From an uncultured Actinomycetes bacterium (GTDB taxonomy: Bacteria > Actinomycetota > Actinomycetes > S36-B12): a DNA stretch of 22,355 nt. Position numbers and translations under genes: made by a program. Positions within the stretch are counted from its first letter, which is position 1. Each line of letters opens with the position of its first letter. The stretch is from assembly GCA_937902285.1 (NCBI GenBank), contig CALGTB010000234.1, positions 1-22,355 on the forward strand. The letters run 5' to 3'. The notes beneath the pieces were generated by a model. That model worked only from the letters and a program-made list of their open reading frames with translations, had not been told where the DNA came from and did not search any database. Positions 6,872 through 13,384 of this stretch are shown here, piece by piece.

Positions 6872-7653
6872 CCGAGGGAACGGTGCTCTACGAGGTCGCC
6901 GACCACATCGCCCTCATCACGCTGAACCGTCCCGAGCGGCTGAACGCCATTGTCAACGGCATGGGCGAGCTCTACACCGACTGCCTGCGCCGCGCGGATG
7001 CCGACCCTGACGTGCGGGCCATCGTCGTGACCGGCGCGGGTCGAGGGTTCTGCTCCGGGGCCGACCTGACCATGCTGGCGGAGGGCTCCGACGCGCTCAA
7101 CGCGTACCTGGCCGAGCAGGGACCCGACACGCTGCCCACCTTCGCGCTCCGCATCGGCACGCCGGTGGTCACCGCCATCAACGGCCCGTGCGCGGGGATC
7201 GGCTTCGTTCTCGCCATCAGCGCCGACGCCCGCTTCGCGTCGCGCACGGCAACGTTCTCGAGCACCTTCGCGCGCCTCGGCCTGATCGCCGAGTACGCCT
7301 CGCCCTGGCTGCTCACCCGGCTCGTGGGGCTCGCCCACGCCACCGACCTGCTTCTGACCGGGCGCACCCTGTCGGCCGATCAGGCCCTCGCCATCGGCCT
7401 GGTCAACGACGTGAGCGACGACGCCCTCGCGCAGGCGATGGCCTGGGCACGCGAGGTGGCCGACCTGAGCTCACCCTCGTCCACCGCGGTCATGAAGCGC
7501 CAGCTGCTGGCGGTCGACAGCGAGACGCTCGACGAGGCCCTCGAGAGCTCGATGGCGCACATGCAGAGAGCGTTCCTGCGGCCCGATCTCGGCGAGGCCA
7601 TCACTGCGCGGATCGAGAAGCGCGTACCCCGGTTCCCACCTCGCGCCGACTGA
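6868..7653 (+). CDS. Enoyl-CoA hydratase/isomerase (crotonase) family protein with non-canonical active site
   Basis: This 261-residue crotonase-fold protein has ITLNRPERLNA (17-27), the oxyanion-hole segment GRGFCSGADL (59-67) and NGPCAGIGFVLA (106-115) with the second oxyanion glycine at G110. In classical enoyl-CoA hydratase two glutamates protonate and hydrate the double bond. By alignment of motifs these positions are V114 and F134 here, so ordinary hydratase activity is doubtful. E142, in GLIAEYASPWLL, recalls a crotonase subgroup with 'GLIAEHG-SWLLPRL', so a different acidic residue may serve. It could be an isomerase, a thioesterase-like or another acyl-CoA lyase. ATG 6868 overlaps the preceding stop as ATGA. 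The gene ends 21 bases before the stop of the convergent DUF4916 gene. Confidence 0.87.
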   Translation: MTEGTVLYEVADHIALITLNRPERLNAIVNGMGELYTDCLRRADADPDVRAIVVTGAGRGFCSGADLTMLAEGSDALNAYLAEQGPDTLPTFALRIGTPVVTAINGPCAGIGFVLAISADARFASRTATFSSTFARLGLIAEYASPWLLTRLVGLAHATDLLLTGRTLSADQALAIGLVNDVSDDALAQAMAWAREVADLSSPSSTAVMKRQLLAVDSETLDEALESSMAHMQRAFLRPDLGEAITARIEKRVPRFPPRAD

Positions 7654-7674
7654 GCGGGACCTCGACGTCCGCCG

Positions 7675-8211
7675 TCAGGCCAGGACGCCGCAGTGCGCGA
7701 GCGCCATGCGCACGAGTCGTCCCTGGCCGCCGGTCATCTCGAGCTGGAACTCGGGCGATGCCGCCTCGTCCGTGCTGACCCACACGAGGTCGAGGGCGTC
7801 CTGCGATGGCTCGCAGTCGCCGTCGATGGGAACCACGTAGGCCAGGGCCACGGCGTGCTGGCGGGGATCATGGAAGCCGGTCACGTCGGGACTCGGGAAG
7901 TACTCGACCACCGTGAACGGCTGCGGCGTCGCGGGGACGCGGGGCAGTGCCAGACTTCCCAGGTCCTTCTCGATGTGCCGGAGCAGTGCATCACGCACCC
8001 GCTCCCCGTACAGCACGCGCCCGGACACCACCGCGCGCGACAGGCTGCCGTCGGGCATCGCCCGCAGCAGCAGGCCGACGGACGTCACCTGACCGAGGGC
8101 GTCGACCCGAACCGGCACGGCGTCGACGTAGACGATCGGCACGCGCTCGCGCGCGGTCGACAGCTCGTCGTCGGTCAGCCAGGACGGCCGGGTATCGAGG
8201 ATGTCACTCAC
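7675..8211 (-). CDS. DUF4916 protein, Nudix-like with a degenerate Nudix box
   Basis: This 178-residue protein matches the actinobacterial DUF4916/Nudix-like pattern: WLTDDELSTARERVPIVYVDAVPVR at the start, SRAVVSGRVLYGE in the middle, DPRQHAVALAYVVP and a terminal MTGGQGRLVRMALAH. The Nudix box GX5EX7REUXEEXGU is only partly kept. G64, E70, R78 and G85 are present, but the metal-binding acidic core reads R78-H-I-E-K-D-L-G. This suggests altered or lost pyrophosphohydrolase activity. The GTG start at 8211 is preferred over ATG 8223 because TATGGT lies 7 bases upstream (8219-8224), a leaderless layout, whereas ATG 8223 would overlap that box. It is divergent from the exporter gene with only 21 bases between start codons. 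Confidence 0.83.
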   Translation of the reverse strand: MSDILDTRPSWLTDDELSTARERVPIVYVDAVPVRVDALGQVTSVGLLLRAMPDGSLSRAVVSGRVLYGERVRDALLRHIEKDLGSLALPRVPATPQPFTVVEYFPSPDVTGFHDPRQHAVALAYVVPIDGDCEPSQDALDLVWVSTDEAASPEFQLEMTGGQGRLVRMALAHCGVLA

Positions 8212-8218
8212 GGGACCG

Positions 8219-8224
8219 ACCATA
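8219..8224 (-). promoter_or_regulatory. -10 box TATGGT for leaderless DUF4916 transcript
   Basis: TATGGT on the minus strand is followed by 7 bases and GTG 8211. It overlaps the plus-strand -10 candidate at 8221-8226 by four base pairs. Confidence 0.5.
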
Positions 8225-8226
8225 CT
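8221..8226 (+). promoter_or_regulatory. -10 box CATACT for leaderless LysE-type gene
   Basis: CATACT matches TATAAT at four positions and is followed by 6 bases and ATG 8233. The alternative TACTGT (8223-8228) leaves only 4 bases. Either one overlaps the minus-strand box. Confidence 0.45.
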
Positions 8227-8232
8227 GTCCGC

Positions 8233-8859
8233 ATGCTCGGCGCACTCCTCACCGGTCTCGGCATCGGCGCGTTGGCGGCCGCGAACGTCGGTCCGATCTG
8301 GCTCCTCTGCGTGCGCACGAGCGCGCGCTACGGATGGTCGAGCGGCGCCGCCATCGGCCTCGGTGCGTCGATCGTCGATCTCGCCTACGCGATCCTGGGA
8401 GCACTGGGGGCCGCCGCCCTCCTGCAGTTCGCCCCGCTGCGCATCGGTCTGGGGCTGCTGGGCGCCGCGGTGCTCATCCTCATCGGCGCCCGCACCCTGC
8501 GTGACGCCTTCCGCGTGCGCATGGGCGCCGAGGACTCGTCCGAGGTGCTCCGTCCTCGGCACGCCCTCCGCACCGGCCTCATCGCCACCGCCTCCAACCC
8601 CCTGACCATCCTCACCTGGGCGGCCGTGTTCTCCGGTGCGGCGGCCGCCAACGTGGCCGGCGGGCCTGCGACGGCCGCCGCCTTCGTGATCGGCATCGGC
8701 CTCGGCTCGCTGCTGTTCCACCTCGGCCTGTCGGGCGTGTCCGCAGCCGTGGGCGGCCGCCTCGGGCCCACCGCCCTGGCGTGGACCGACGCCGTGAGCG
8801 GGATCGGCCTCATCGGCTTCGGCACGCTCCTCGGCATCCGCACCGTGCGCGAGGGCTGA
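8233..8859 (+). CDS. LysE/RhtB-family amino-acid exporter-like membrane protein
   Basis: This 208-residue, strongly hydrophobic protein has about six membrane segments. It begins MLGALLTGLGIGALAAANVGP, the first helix ending in the conserved NVGP of LysE/RhtB exporters. It then has the loop CVRTSARYGWSSG, a second helix rich in Gly/Ala with a buried Asp (IVDLAYAILGALG), and the conserved SNPLTILTWAAVF segment (about residues 119-131). The family exports amino acids or derivatives using the proton gradient; the substrate is unknown. The ATG at 8233 gives a short N-terminus typical of the family and is supported by a -10 box at leaderless spacing. The gene is divergent from the DUF4916 gene and followed 20 bases later by msrB, which has its own promoter box. 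Confidence 0.88.
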   Translation: MLGALLTGLGIGALAAANVGPIWLLCVRTSARYGWSSGAAIGLGASIVDLAYAILGALGAAALLQFAPLRIGLGLLGAAVLILIGARTLRDAFRVRMGAEDSSEVLRPRHALRTGLIATASNPLTILTWAAVFSGAAAANVAGGPATAAAFVIGIGLGSLLFHLGLSGVSAAVGGRLGPTALAWTDAVSGIGLIGFGTLLGIRTVREG

Positions 8860-8867
8860 CGACGGGT

Positions 8868-8873
8868 TACCGT
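8868..8873 (+). promoter_or_regulatory. -10 box TACCGT for leaderless msrB transcript
   Basis: TACCGT is followed by exactly 6 bases and ATG 8880, in a gap of only 20 bases after the exporter stop. It indicates a separate promoter rather than simple cotranscription. Confidence 0.55.
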
Positions 8874-8879
8874 CCTCCC

Positions 8880-9335
8880 ATGGCCCACAGCACCCCTGCG
8901 TCCGACGGCGTCGTCCGCCCCGACGGAACCCCCTACGCCGTCGCGAAGGACGAGTCGGACTGGCAGTCCGACCTCACGCCCCTGGAGTACCACGTCCTCC
9001 GGGAGGCCGGCACCGAGGCGCCGTTCGTCGGGGAGTACACCGACACCAAGACCCAGGGCATCTACCGCTGCCGCGCGTGCAGCGCCGAGCTGTTCCGCAG
9101 CGACGCGAAGTTCGACTCGCACTGCGGCTGGCCGAGCTTCTACGCGCCGCTGGCGAAGGACAGCGTGGTGTACCTCGAGGATCGCAGCCTCGGGCGCCTG
9201 CGCACGGAAGTGCGGTGCGCCACGTGCGGGGGTCATCTCGGGCACGTGTTCGAGGGCGAGGGCTACGGAACCCCCACCGACCTGCGCTACTGCATCAACT
9301 CCATCTCGATGACCCTCGAGCCCCTGCCCGAGTAG
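8880..9335 (+). CDS. msrB: Peptide-methionine (R)-S-oxide reductase MsrB
   Basis: This 151-residue single-domain MsrB has all key residues. The structural zinc cysteines are C64/C67 (CRAC) and C113/C116 (CATC). The resolving-type cysteine C82 precedes GWPSF, and the catalytic cysteine C138 lies in RYCINS. GGHLGHVF (117-124) is the usual substrate-side motif. The enzyme reduces R-methionine sulfoxide in proteins in the cytoplasm, recycled by thioredoxin. ATG 8880 fits both family length and the TACCGT box 6 bases upstream; longer upstream extensions lie within the exporter gene and lack similarity. The gene converges on the EamA transporter gene, with a GC hairpin at the junction. Confidence 0.96.
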   Translation: MAHSTPASDGVVRPDGTPYAVAKDESDWQSDLTPLEYHVLREAGTEAPFVGEYTDTKTQGIYRCRACSAELFRSDAKFDSHCGWPSFYAPLAKDSVVYLEDRSLGRLRTEVRCATCGGHLGHVFEGEGYGTPTDLRYCINSISMTLEPLPE

Positions 9336-9348
9336 GCATCGGCTCGGT

Positions 9349-9364
9349 CGCCGGTCAGCCGGCG
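9349..9364. terminator. GC hairpin between convergent msrB and EamA genes
   Basis: CGCCGG-TCAG-CCGGCG forms a perfect 6-bp GC stem with a 4-base loop. The loop carries the TGA stop of the transporter gene (9355-9357, minus strand), and the msrB stop lies 13 bases away. There is no T-run on either side, so it would be a non-canonical bidirectional terminator. Confidence 0.4.
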
Positions 9365-10185
9365 GAGGCGATCATGAGCACGCCCGCGAGCGCCGCGGCG
9401 ACGCCGGCGTACTGCACGGGACGCAGCCGCTCGCGCAGGAAGACGGCAGCGAGCACGGCGGTGACGACGGGGTAAAGATCGCCGAGCACCGCCGTCACGG
9501 ACAGCAGGCCCATGGTCGTGGCGAAGCCGAACGTGACGTTCGCCGCCGCGTCGAGCACGCCGATGGCCACGAGCGGCGCGGCGTCCCGCGGCCGCGCACC
9601 GCCGATGCTGCGCGTGACGAGCAGGACGACCGCGAAGATCACGACGGTGGTCACGCGCATCCCCGTCATCGTCATGAGCGGGTCGTGCGCGCTCCCCTCG
9701 GCCATCAGCACGAACATCCCCCCGAAGCCGAGGGCGGCGACGCCCGCGAGGATCAGCGGCCGCGCCGACTCGGCCCCGGACAGCTCGGGCCCGCTGGCCA
9801 GGAGGATCCCGACGATGGCGACGATGATCCCGAGGATCTGCACGGGCGCGGGCAGCTCGCCGCGCAGGAGCGAGACGGCGACCGGAACGAGCACGGAGAG
9901 GGCCACGAGGGGCGACACGATGCCCATGGGGCCGATCGCCAGCGCCTGGTAGAACGCGATCATCGCGATCATGCCCAGGATGCTCGCCGAGATGGCCCAG
10001 GGCCAGTAGCCCGGCTCGGCCGACCACCCGCCGGTCACCGTCGCCACCGTGACGAGCAGGACGAACCCGACGGCCTGGGACAGGCCGTAGACCGCGAGGG
10101 AGGGGAGCCGCCGCGACAGCACTCCCCCGAGGAAGTCGGAGGTCCCCCACATCAGCGACGACATGACTGCAAGGAGGGCGGCCAC
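9355..10185 (-). CDS. DMT-superfamily (EamA-type) transporter
   Basis: This 276-residue protein has about ten membrane helices in two similar halves, as in EamA/drug-metabolite transporters. The first half starts LLAVMSSLMWGTSDFLGG and includes IAFYQALAIGPMGIVSPL. The second half has LGDLYPVVTAVLAAVFLRERL, the conserved 'YPvvtallaxlfLgErl' EamA end motif. Function is export or uptake of small metabolites; the substrate cannot be inferred. The start codon is GTG 10185, supported by TAGGGT exactly 6 bases upstream (10192-10197) and no Shine-Dalgarno sequence, so the mRNA is probably leaderless. It is divergent from the DUF3000 gene with 68 bases between starts. Confidence 0.9.
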   Translation of the reverse strand: MAALLAVMSSLMWGTSDFLGGVLSRRLPSLAVYGLSQAVGFVLLVTVATVTGGWSAEPGYWPWAISASILGMIAMIAFYQALAIGPMGIVSPLVALSVLVPVAVSLLRGELPAPVQILGIIVAIVGILLASGPELSGAESARPLILAGVAALGFGGMFVLMAEGSAHDPLMTMTGMRVTTVVIFAVVLLVTRSIGGARPRDAAPLVAIGVLDAAANVTFGFATTMGLLSVTAVLGDLYPVVTAVLAAVFLRERLRPVQYAGVAAALAGVLMIASAG

Positions 10186-10191
10186 GGGCTC

Positions 10192-10197
10192 ACCCTA
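10192..10197 (-). promoter_or_regulatory. -10 box TAGGGT for leaderless EamA transcript
   Basis: On the minus strand TAGGGT is followed by 6 bases and GTG 10185. It is the same hexamer and spacing as before the DUF2332 gene. Confidence 0.55.
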
Positions 10198-10211
10198 GGG
10201 GTCGTCGGCGC

Positions 10212-10230
10212 GGCGCGGGCCGTCCGCGCC
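10212..10230. repeat. 7-bp inverted repeat between divergent EamA and DUF3000 promoters
   Basis: GGCGCGG-GCCGT-CCGCGCC forms a perfect 7-bp GC stem with a 5-base loop, midway between the two -10 boxes. It may be a regulator site, but chance is plausible in DNA of this composition. Confidence 0.35.
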
Positions 10231-10241
10231 CCTCCGACGCC

Positions 10242-10247
10242 TAGCCT
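10242..10247 (+). promoter_or_regulatory. -10 box TAGCCT for leaderless DUF3000 - RNase D transcript
   Basis: TAGCCT is followed by 6 bases and ATG 10254. No ribosome-binding site is present. Confidence 0.55.
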
Positions 10248-10253
10248 GCACGC

Positions 10254-10856
10254 ATGAGGGCCATCACAACGCGGACCGACGGGTTCGACCGCGCCCTCGC
10301 CCAGGTCAAGGCCGTCACGGTCCGTCCGGAGTTCGATCTCGCCGAGGCTCCCGGTCCGCAGCGCCTCGCACCGTCGTCTCTCGCCCTCACGATCGAGCGC
10401 TCCGACCTCGACGCGGTCGAGGCCACCGGCCGCTTCGTCCTCCTGCACGATCCCGATGGCGTCGAGGAGTGGGGTGGCTGCTTCCGTGCCGTCGTCTTCG
10501 TGCGGGCCGAACTGGAGACCGACCTGATCGACGAGCCCATGCTGTACGACGTGGGCTGGAGCTGGGTCGAGGAGTCCCTCGCCGGCACGGGCGCCCGGGT
10601 CGCCCAGCTGGGAGGCACCGTCACCCGCAACGCGGGCCGCTCCTTCGGGACGATGGCCGACCGCCCGTCGGACGGCTACGTCGAGATCCGCGCCTCGTGG
10701 ACCCCGCTCGAGGATGCAGAGACCGGAGACGTCCTGGACGACCTGGGGCTGCACGTCACGGCGTGGGTCGACCTCACGGCGCATGCCGCCGGGCTGCCCC
10801 CCGTGCCGCTCGGCGTCACGCACGTCGACTCCGCACGACGCCGACACAGGAGATGA
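10254..10856 (+). CDS. DUF3000 family protein
   Basis: This 200-residue protein has the pattern of actinobacterial DUF3000. It has an N-terminal GFDRALAQVKAVTVRPEF, then IERSDLDAVEATGRFVLLHDPDGVEEWGGCFR, a central MLYDVGWSWVEESL and the VEIRASWTP segment. The function is unknown. The family commonly sits directly upstream of ribonuclease D in actinobacteria, as here, where the stop overlaps the RNase D start (ATGA). The tight coupling suggests a linked role in RNA metabolism, but nothing in the sequence shows a catalytic motif. ATG 10254 is fixed by the TAGCCT box 6 bases upstream. The protein ends in a basic tail (RRRHRR). Confidence 0.88.
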   Translation: MRAITTRTDGFDRALAQVKAVTVRPEFDLAEAPGPQRLAPSSLALTIERSDLDAVEATGRFVLLHDPDGVEEWGGCFRAVVFVRAELETDLIDEPMLYDVGWSWVEESLAGTGARVAQLGGTVTRNAGRSFGTMADRPSDGYVEIRASWTPLEDAETGDVLDDLGLHVTAWVDLTAHAAGLPPVPLGVTHVDSARRRHRR

Positions 10857-12106
10857 GACCGCTGCCCGACCCGTCCGGCACGTCACCCGAGCCCGCCGAC
10901 ACCATCGCCCCGTACGAGCCCCGTGACGGGGTTCCGGCGGTCATCACCGACCAGCAGTGCCTGGAGGAGTACGCGACCAGGCTGGCGGCCGGCAGCGGCC
11001 CGCTCGCCGTGGACGCCGAGCGGGCCTCGGGGTACCGGTACGACCAGCGCGCCTACCTCGTCCAGCTGCGGCGGGTCGGAGCCGGAACCGCGCTCATCGA
11101 CCCGGTGGCGGTTCCCGACCTCAGCGTCATCCAGGAGGCGACGACCGGTGTCGAGTGGATCCTCCACGCAGCCACCCAGGACCTCGGCTGCCTCGCCGAG
11201 CTCCAGCTGCGGCCGTCCGCGCTGTTCGACACCGAGCTCGCCGGACGGCTCCTCGGCCGCGAGCGCGTCAGTCTCGGCGCGCTCGTCCTGAGCGAGCTCG
11301 GCCAGGTTCTGGAGAAGGGGCACGGGGCCACGGACTGGTCGGTGCGTCCGCTCACCGCCGCGCAGCTGCGCTACGCGGCGCTCGACGTCGAGCTGCTCGT
11401 CGAGCTGCGCGATGTCATGGACGCCGAGCTCGTGGCCGCGGGGAAGCGCGAGTACGCGGCCGAGGAGTTCGCCGCCCTGCTGTCCTTCGCCCCGCGCGAG
11501 CGCGGTGACGACGAGTGGCGGCGCACGTCGGGGATCCACCGCATCCGCAAGCCCCGTTCGCTGGCGGTCGTCCGCGCCCTGTGGACCACGCGCGACGACA
11601 TCGCCCGCAACCGCGACATCGCGATCGGGCGCGTGCTGCCCGATGCCGCGATCGTGGCGGCCGCGACAGCCATCCCCGCCGACCTCGACGCCCTCGCGGC
11701 CATGAAGGAGTTCTCCGGCCGCGGGGCCAGCCGCTACCTGCGCCGCTGGTGGGCGGCGATCGCCGAGGCCCAGGCACTCCCGTCCGAGCAGCTGCCCAGC
11801 GCCGCCCCGCCGTCCGGCGGACCGCCTCAGCCGCGCACGTGGGCCGAGCGCGATCCCGAGGCCTACGCCCGACTGGAGGCCGCGCGCACGGCGATGGCGG
11901 CCCTGGCGGAGCAGCAGCACATGCCGGTCGAGAACCTGCTGACCCCGGACCTCGTGCGACGGCTGTGCTGGGAGCCGCCGGCGGACGATCAGGTGGCGAC
12001 CGTGCTCGCCTCGATGGGTGCCCGCTCGTGGCAGATCGGCCTGACGGCTCCCCTGCTGACCACGGCGCTCCACGCGCGTCCCACGCCGAAGGTTACTGGC
12101 GAGTAG
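10853..12106 (+). CDS. rnd: Ribonuclease D-like 3'-5' exonuclease with HRDC domain
   Basis: This encodes 417 residues. The DEDD exonuclease motifs are visible: Exo I D54-x-E56 (AVDAER), Exo II D110 (HAATQD) and Exo III Y174-x3-D178 (YAALD, so DEDDy type). An HRDC domain follows at about 220-290 (GIHRIRKPRSLAVVRALW...), and the C-terminal part resembles the second HRDC-like domain. RNase D trims the 3' ends of tRNAs and other stable RNAs in the cytoplasm. ATG 10853 overlaps the DUF3000 stop, so translation is probably by reinitiation. AGGAG (10848-10852) directly touches the ATG, which is too close for a normal Shine-Dalgarno sequence; an in-frame CTG at 10862 would have normal spacing and is a possible alternative start. 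Confidence 0.93.
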   Translation: MRPLPDPSGTSPEPADTIAPYEPRDGVPAVITDQQCLEEYATRLAAGSGPLAVDAERASGYRYDQRAYLVQLRRVGAGTALIDPVAVPDLSVIQEATTGVEWILHAATQDLGCLAELQLRPSALFDTELAGRLLGRERVSLGALVLSELGQVLEKGHGATDWSVRPLTAAQLRYAALDVELLVELRDVMDAELVAAGKREYAAEEFAALLSFAPRERGDDEWRRTSGIHRIRKPRSLAVVRALWTTRDDIARNRDIAIGRVLPDAAIVAAATAIPADLDALAAMKEFSGRGASRYLRRWWAAIAEAQALPSEQLPSAAPPSGGPPQPRTWAERDPEAYARLEAARTAMAALAEQQHMPVENLLTPDLVRRLCWEPPADDQVATVLASMGARSWQIGLTAPLLTTALHARPTPKVTGE

Positions 12107-12110
12107 CCAG
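12096..12110. terminator. Weak hairpin over the RNase D stop codon
   Basis: CTGGC-GAGTA-GCCAG gives a 5-bp stem spanning the TAG stop (12104-12106). It lacks a T-run. The same bases also include a degenerate copy of the fatty-acid dyad (TTAC-N6-GTAG, 12093-12106), so the termination role is uncertain. Confidence 0.25.
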
Positions 12111-12115
12111 CGTAG

Positions 12116-12129
12116 TTACCCGCCGGTAA
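12116..12129. promoter_or_regulatory. Operator-like dyad TTACC-N4-GGTAA in the fadAB promoter
   Basis: This perfect dyad (TTACCCGCCGGTAA) overlaps the -10 box TAATAT at 12127-12132. A degenerate copy, TTAC-N6-GTAG, lies 23 bp upstream centre to centre (12093-12106). The same TTAC-N6-GTAA form occurs at the promoter of the nitronate-monooxygenase-like gene. The position over the -10 fits a repressor site. Confidence 0.55.
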
Positions 12130-12132
12130 TAT
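12127..12132 (+). promoter_or_regulatory. -10 box TAATAT for the fadA-fadB operon
   Basis: TAATAT is the best -10 sequence in this window, 52 bases before the GTG start. It predicts a leader of about 45 bases that carries a GGGAG ribosome-binding site (12175-12179). Confidence 0.5.
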
Positions 12133-12184
12133 GGCCCGAGGCCGTCCGTCCGGGTGGTCCACCCCGTCAATCCTGGGAGCCATC

Positions 12185-13384
12185 GTGAGCCGTGCCGCTC
12201 AAGAGGTCGTATTCGTGGACGGGGTGCGCACCCCCTTCGGCCGGGCCGGCAGCCTGTATGCCGAGACGCGCGCCGACGACATGGTCGTCAAGGTCTTCCG
12301 CGAGCTGCTCCGGCGCAATCCGAGCCTGCCCGCGGACCGCATCGACGACGTGGCCGTGGCCGCCACCACCCAGATGGGCGACCAGGGCATGACCATCGGC
12401 CGCAGCGCCGGGCTGCTGGCTGGCCTCCCCCAGTCGGTGCCGGGGTACTCGGTCGACCGCATGTGCGCGGGCGCGATGACCGCGGTCACGACCCTCAGCG
12501 CCGGGATCATGGCCGGCGCCTACGACGTCGTCCTGGCGGGCGGCGTCGAGAACATGTCGAAGCACCCGATGGGCGAGGGCATGGACCCCAACCCGCGCTT
12601 CCTCGCCGACCGGATCGTCGACATGGAGGCGCTCAGCATGGGCGCCACCGCCGAGAACCTGCACGACCGGTTCCCGCAGCTGACCAAGGAGCGAGCGGAC
12701 GCGTTCGCCCTCGGCTCGCAGCGCAAGACGGCCCACGCCTACGAGCAGGGCTGGATCCAGCCCGACCTCGTCCCCGTGGCCGTGCGCTCCGCCGAGCAGG
12801 GCTGGGGCTACGTGACCGTCGACGAGGCGCCACGGCCGACGACCACCCTCGAGGGACTGTCGGCCCTGAAGACGCCCTTCCGCCCCCATGGCCGCGTCAC
12901 CGCGGGCAACAGCTCGGGCCTCAACGACGGCGCCACCGCCGCGCTGCTGGCGTCCGAGCCGGTGGCCGACGAGCTCGGCCTGTCCAAGCGGATGCGCATG
13001 GTGGGCTTCGCGTTCGCCGGCGTGGCCCCCGAGGTCATGGGCGTCGGCCCGGTGCCCAGCACGGAGAAGGCGCTGAAGCGCGCAGGCCTGACCATCGACG
13101 ACATCGACATGTTCGAGGTCAACGAGGCCTTCGCCGTCCAGGTGCTGGCGTTCCTCGACCACTTCGGCATCGCCGACGACGATCCGCGCGTCAACCCCAT
13201 GGGTGGCGCGATCGCCGTCGGCCACCCCCTCGCCTCGAGCGGGATCCGCCTCATGTCGTACCTCGCTCGTGACTTCGAGCGCACGCCGGAGGCGCGCTAC
13301 GGCATCACCACCATGTGCATCGGCCTCGGCATGGGCGGAACGGTCATCTGGGAGAACCTCAACCACGCAGGGAGCAACGCATGA
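12185..13384 (+). CDS. fadA: Acetyl-CoA acyltransferase (3-ketoacyl-CoA thiolase), FadA type
   Basis: This 399-residue thiolase has nucleophilic C94 (DRMCAGAM), the GGVENMS loop (119-125), NEAFA, H347 in GHPLASSG and the second catalytic cysteine C378 in CIGLGMGG. It cleaves 3-ketoacyl-CoA with CoA, the last step of beta-oxidation, in the cytoplasm. The motif variants CAGA and GHPLASSG match, from memory, the Streptomyces thiolase encoded beside RNase D and FadB rather than the E. coli type. GTG 12185 is chosen because GGGAG (12175-12179) lies 5 bases upstream and the protein then starts VSRAAQEVVFVDGVRTPFG, the usual family beginning; ATG 12131 would read through the ribosome-binding site. 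The stop overlaps the fadB start (ATGA). Confidence 0.95.
   Translation: MSRAAQEVVFVDGVRTPFGRAGSLYAETRADDMVVKVFRELLRRNPSLPADRIDDVAVAATTQMGDQGMTIGRSAGLLAGLPQSVPGYSVDRMCAGAMTAVTTLSAGIMAGAYDVVLAGGVENMSKHPMGEGMDPNPRFLADRIVDMEALSMGATAENLHDRFPQLTKERADAFALGSQRKTAHAYEQGWIQPDLVPVAVRSAEQGWGYVTVDEAPRPTTTLEGLSALKTPFRPHGRVTAGNSSGLNDGATAALLASEPVADELGLSKRMRMVGFAFAGVAPEVMGVGPVPSTEKALKRAGLTIDDIDMFEVNEAFAVQVLAFLDHFGIADDDPRVNPMGGAIAVGHPLASSGIRLMSYLARDFERTPEARYGITTMCIGLGMGGTVIWENLNHAGSNA

Noticed and set aside
7657..7670. GGAC-N6-GTCC as a terminator between the crotonase and DUF4916 genes
   Set aside because: Only a 4-bp stem without T-run; not distinguishable from chance.
8212..8721. Long N-terminal extension of the DUF4916 frame
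   Set aside because: Lies antisense to the LysE-type gene and would include the divergent promoter.
12131..12184. ATG-initiated N-terminal extension of the thiolase
   Set aside because: Overlaps the -10 box and ribosome-binding site; the GTG at 12185 gives the normal family N-terminus.
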